Positions 21,039 through 23,656 of a stretch of 23,656 nt of DNA are shown in pieces. Under the pieces are notes generated by a model. The model ran no database searches. It was not told where the DNA came from and saw only the letters and a program-made list of their open reading frames with translations. The first letter of the stretch is position 1. Each line of letters opens with the position of its first letter. The stretch covers positions 1 through 23,656 of IMG/VR virus record IMGVR_UViG_3300031834_000049. One strand, given 5' to 3'. Position numbers and translations under genes: made by a program. Source of the DNA: a virus.

Positions 21039-23531
21039 GTGGCCAACTGGGTCTTCCGTCGTCCGCCGTTCGAGCAGTGGCGCATCGGTGCGCCCGTTCG
21101 CGTGCTGGCGTTTGTCTCGGATACGGGAGTCTCGACCGCCACAGCTGCGCTTGCGAAGTGGATCGCCCCAGACGCGACAGCCAGCATCGGGGCGGTCTCG
21201 ACGCCCGCAACGGCGGCACTGGCAAAGTTCATCACCCCAGACGCCACCTCGTCCAGTACGATTTCGGTTCCGGCAACGGCGGCACTTGCGAAGTTTATCG
21301 TCCCAGACGCCACGGCCAGCGTCGGGGGAGTCACCGTCGCTGCCGGTCCTACTGTCGCGCAGTGGCTCGCCATTGCCGCCACGGTCGTCCTAGGGGCTGT
21401 CAGCGCGGATGCCACGGCAGCGGTCGCCCGCTTCGTTGTCCCTGACGCTACGGTCTCCGTTGGTGCGGTCAGTACGACGGCCACGCCTTCGGTCGCCCTC
21501 TGGATCGCCCCAGACGCGCAAGCCAATACTGGCATGACGAGCGCGGCGACGGCGGCGGTCGCCAAGTGGCTCACAGTCGATGCGTCTACTGGCGTCGGAG
21601 CGGTAACGACGGATGCGACGGCGTCACTGGCGAAGTTCATCGCGCCCGATGCGGTTTCTTCCAGTACGATCTCCGTCCCGGCAACGGTATCGCTTGCGAA
21701 ATTCGTCACGCCAGACGCCTCCGCATCTGTAGGCGCAGTCACTACATCCGCAACAGCAGCCCTCGCCAAAGCCATAGTTCCAGATGCCACGGCAGCAGGT
21801 GGTGGTGTTTCGACACCCGCGACGGCCGCACTTGCTAAGGCCATTGTCCCAGATGCTACCGCCTCTGTGGGCACAGTCACCACGGCGGCGACACCCTCCG
21901 TTGCCATCTGGATTGCGCCCACGCAGGAAGCGACTGGCTACATTGTCACGCCAGCGACAGCGGCCGTCGTCAAGTTTATTGTTCCAGATGCCGCAACATC
22001 TGTAAGTGCGGTCTCGACCGCAGCCAGCGCGTCCGTGGCCATTTGGCTTGCGCCAAACGCGACAGCGGTCAGTGTCATTTCCGTCCCAGCCACAGCTTCT
22101 GTAGCCAAGTGGCTCGCGCCAGATGCCACAGCAGTTGTTGGAGCGATTACCACTCCGGCAACTGCCGCACTTGCGAAGTGGCTTGCCACAGACGCAACGA
22201 TCTCGGTTGGGGCAGTCACAACTCCGGCAACGGCAACACTTGCACTATGGACCTCACCAGATGTTACGGCATCTGTGGGGTCGGTCACAACTCCGGCCAG
22301 TGTTTCTGTTGCGAAATGGCTTGTCCCTGATACGGTCGCAATGTCGTCACAATCGACAGCGGCGACCGCTACGGTTGCGAAGTTCATTACTCCAGATGCT
22401 ACCGCGTCGGCCGGGGCCGTCTCGACGGATGCCACGGCGACCGTAGCGAAGTGGATCACGCCCGATGGTTCCACATCCGTAGGTGCCATTACCACCGCAG
22501 CGACGGCCTCTCCCGCGACGTGGATTAGCGTCGATCAGTACGCCACCTCCTATATTGTCAGTGCGGCCACGGCATCACCAGCGAAGTTCGTCGCGCCAGA
22601 TGCTACGGCGTCCGTGGGAGCGGTCAGTACACCCGCCACGGCAACCGTTGCGAAGTTGGTGACACCCGATGCGACCGCCAGCCCTGGCGCGGTTACGGTC
22701 GCAGCCACGGCCAGCGCGATTGCGAAGTGGCTCGCACCAGATACGTCCGCCTCTGTTGGTGCGGTCTCGACGCCTGCAACAGCGGCCATCGTCAAGTGGA
22801 TTGCTCCAAGCGCATCGGCGTCTGTGGGTATGGTCACGGTGCAGGCCACGGCTGCCGTTGCGGTCTGGGTCGGGACATCGGCTTCGACCTCGGTTGGTCC
22901 TGTCTCTATCCCGGCTACGGCGACGATTGCCAAGTGGATCGCCATCGACCAGTACGCGACGTTCGGCGTGGTGTCGCTGGCCACACCAGCCGTCGCCAAG
23001 TGGATTACACCAGCGGGCGCGTCATCCAGCCCGATCATCGTAGATATCATCGGTGCGGACATCGGCGCGGTGGACGTGGTGGCGGAGATTTCACTTACTC
23101 CACTAATCCTAGATCTAGTCGGATCGTATCAGACCATCATCGACGTAACCGGGAGAGATGTTATGGCCAAAGAAGTAACTATCGGCGGATCGGGAGCCTT
23201 GTTCTATGGTGAGGACAAGACCTTCCGCCTGGAACTGCTCAACTCGGCGGATCTGCCAGTCGATATGGCGGGGTGGACGGTCAAGATGGCGGTACGGACC
23301 AACGACAACTCTGCTGACCCGCCCATCTTCGACAAGACGGCTACCATCGACGGCACTTTCAACGCCGTGCGCGCCTCGAACACGCAACGCGCCACAGTCG
23401 TGCTCACCGACGTGGAGATGTTGACCGTCACAGCCAAGACCTATCGCCAGTCATGGAAGCGCATGACTGAAGGCAATGAGACCGTGCTGGCCTACGGGCC
23501 GTTCGTCGTGCAGCAAGCAACGTCGTGGTAG
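21039..23531 (+). CDS. Large tandem-repeat virion protein fused to a BppU-like C-terminal domain
   Basis: An 830-residue protein, GTG start after ATCGGAGG. Residues 1-31 form a short head (NWVFRRPPFEQWRIG). Residues about 32-666 are 28 tandem units of 22-23 residues with a consensus like 'TPATAALAKWIAPDATASVGAV'. Residues about 667-708 are a hydrophobic linker (IVDIIGADIGAVDVV). Residues 709-830 form a separate domain with 'FRLELLNSADLPVDMAGWTVKMAVR', like the N-terminal domain of upper baseplate proteins (BppU). The gene lies at the far end of the tail module, so a fibre, needle or tail decoration is inferred. The fold of the repeats is unknown to me; Ala/Thr/Val dominance and regular length suggest a beta-solenoid or extended fibre. 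No signal peptide or enzyme motif was seen. Confidence 0.8.
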   Translation: MANWVFRRPPFEQWRIGAPVRVLAFVSDTGVSTATAALAKWIAPDATASIGAVSTPATAALAKFITPDATSSSTISVPATAALAKFIVPDATASVGGVTVAAGPTVAQWLAIAATVVLGAVSADATAAVARFVVPDATVSVGAVSTTATPSVALWIAPDAQANTGMTSAATAAVAKWLTVDASTGVGAVTTDATASLAKFIAPDAVSSSTISVPATVSLAKFVTPDASASVGAVTTSATAALAKAIVPDATAAGGGVSTPATAALAKAIVPDATASVGTVTTAATPSVAIWIAPTQEATGYIVTPATAAVVKFIVPDAATSVSAVSTAASASVAIWLAPNATAVSVISVPATASVAKWLAPDATAVVGAITTPATAALAKWLATDATISVGAVTTPATATLALWTSPDVTASVGSVTTPASVSVAKWLVPDTVAMSSQSTAATATVAKFITPDATASAGAVSTDATATVAKWITPDGSTSVGAITTAATASPATWISVDQYATSYIVSAATASPAKFVAPDATASVGAVSTPATATVAKLVTPDATASPGAVTVAATASAIAKWLAPDTSASVGAVSTPATAAIVKWIAPSASASVGMVTVQATAAVAVWVGTSASTSVGPVSIPATATIAKWIAIDQYATFGVVSLATPAVAKWITPAGASSSPIIVDIIGADIGAVDVVAEISLTPLILDLVGSYQTIIDVTGRDVMAKEVTIGGSGALFYGEDKTFRLELLNSADLPVDMAGWTVKMAVRTNDNSADPPIFDKTATIDGTFNAVRASNTQRATVVLTDVEMLTVTAKTYRQSWKRMTEGNETVLAYGPFVVQQATSW
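21132..23036 (+). repeat. Coding tandem repeat array, 28 units of 66-69 bases
   Basis: Each unit encodes 'ATA--AKW/F-xPDATASVGAVST'-type sequence. The copies differ at many synonymous and non-synonymous positions, so the array is old and kept under selection at protein level. 22-residue units occur as units 2, 6, 8, 12, 14 and 18, an alternation of +4 and +2. With the motif SSSTIS-VPAT in units 2 and 8 (and VSVIS-VPAT in 14) this shows a six-unit super-period of about 400 bases. Confidence 0.85.
23163..23531 (+). CDS. Possible internal start: 122-residue BppU-like domain alone
   Basis: Within the repeat gene, ATG 23163 follows GGGAG (23151-23155) at 7 bases, in frame. Translation from here would give exactly the C-terminal domain (MAKEVTIGGSGALFYGEDKT start) as a separate protein. 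In several phages a similar domain is encoded as its own gene. Internal initiation is known for some tail fibre genes, where the short product helps assembly. This is a proposal: the ribosome binding site is moderate and the longer frame continues through it. Confidence 0.4.
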   Translation: MAKEVTIGGSGALFYGEDKTFRLELLNSADLPVDMAGWTVKMAVRTNDNSADPPIFDKTATIDGTFNAVRASNTQRATVVLTDVEMLTVTAKTYRQSWKRMTEGNETVLAYGPFVVQQATSW

Positions 23532-23542
23532 GAGCCGATCTG

Positions 23543-23656
23543 ATGAACAGTGATACTGAACTCATTCTGGCCGTGATCGCAGAAGTGCGCTTGCACGTCA
23601 CCGAGGGCTTTGCGGGGGTCTATAACCGGCTCGATACCTTGAACCATCGCACGGGC
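23543..23656 (+). CDS. Start of a small protein, 3' partial (coiled-coil-like)
   Basis: ATG 23543 follows AGGAG (23530-23534) by 8 bases and the frame is open to the window edge (38 codons). The visible part is helical: 'TELILAVIAEVRLHVTEGF' and then 'YNRLDTLNHRTG'. The 'RLDTLN-R-G' ending resembles small coiled-coil proteins that come just before holin/lysin genes or at the end of tail modules in siphoviruses. The right-hand sequence would decide. Confidence 0.5.
   Translation, partial: MNSDTELILAVIAEVRLHVTEGFAGVYNRLDTLNHRTG

Noticed and set aside
21029-21922. Minus-strand open frame within the repeat gene
   Set aside because: It is repetitive only because the plus-strand array is repetitive; the plus frame has a start, a ribosome binding site and a proper C-terminal domain. 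The same holds for 21938-22495 and 22550-23062.
21132-23036. CRISPR-like array
   Set aside because: The period of 66-69 bases is divisible by three, has no separate spacers and is explained by a coding tandem repeat.

Overview
The window is a densely packed, single-strand (+) morphogenesis region of a tailed double-stranded DNA bacteriophage or prophage. Genes are 0-180 bp apart, many with ATGA/TAATG stop-start overlaps or strong AGGAGG-type ribosome binding sites, and all three standard stop codons are used as stops. No host gene, integrase, lysis gene or tRNA is visible, so the host cannot be named. The gene set (a very long tape measure, tube-type tail proteins, no sheath) indicates a long non-contractile (siphovirus) tail.

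Layout. 1-3465: head genes. These are the C-terminal end of a scaffold/protease-like protein, a DUF2190-like capsid cement protein, the major capsid protein, a terminator-like hairpin, then head fibre/decoration-type proteins and a small protein. 3462-5269: the neck, with a gp6-like connector, a head-closure protein, an HK97 gp10-like protein and a tail terminator. 5266-5753: two small proteins, one with a zinc-binding Cys/His set. 5753-6919: two paralogous tail tube-type proteins, the first with an extra C-terminal domain. 7099-7799: the tail assembly chaperone pair G and GT, joined by a -1 frameshift site GGGAAAC at 7467-7473. 7799-13396: the tape measure protein (1865 aa), with a strong intrinsic-terminator-like hairpin inside its 5' end.

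13399-23656: the distal tail and a long array of virion-surface candidates. It holds a tail hub/minor tail protein with an inserted carbohydrate-binding-like module, a zinc-ribbon protein, several small beta-rich proteins (one broken by two compensating single-base frameshifts), a glycine-rich adhesin-like protein and a beta-helix-like protein. It ends with an 830-residue protein made mostly of 28 tandem 22-23 residue repeats, fused to a baseplate-upper-protein-like domain, followed by the start of one further gene. Base and codon use looks different here (many GCG, ACG, CGC codons) from the region to the left, suggesting modular exchange.

Most notable: the repeat protein with its six-unit super-period and possible internal start; the frameshift site; perfect 13-14 bp inverted repeats inside the connector and tape measure genes, the latter followed by a T-run; and the duplicated tail tube genes. 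No stretch longer than 300 bases lacks a gene.
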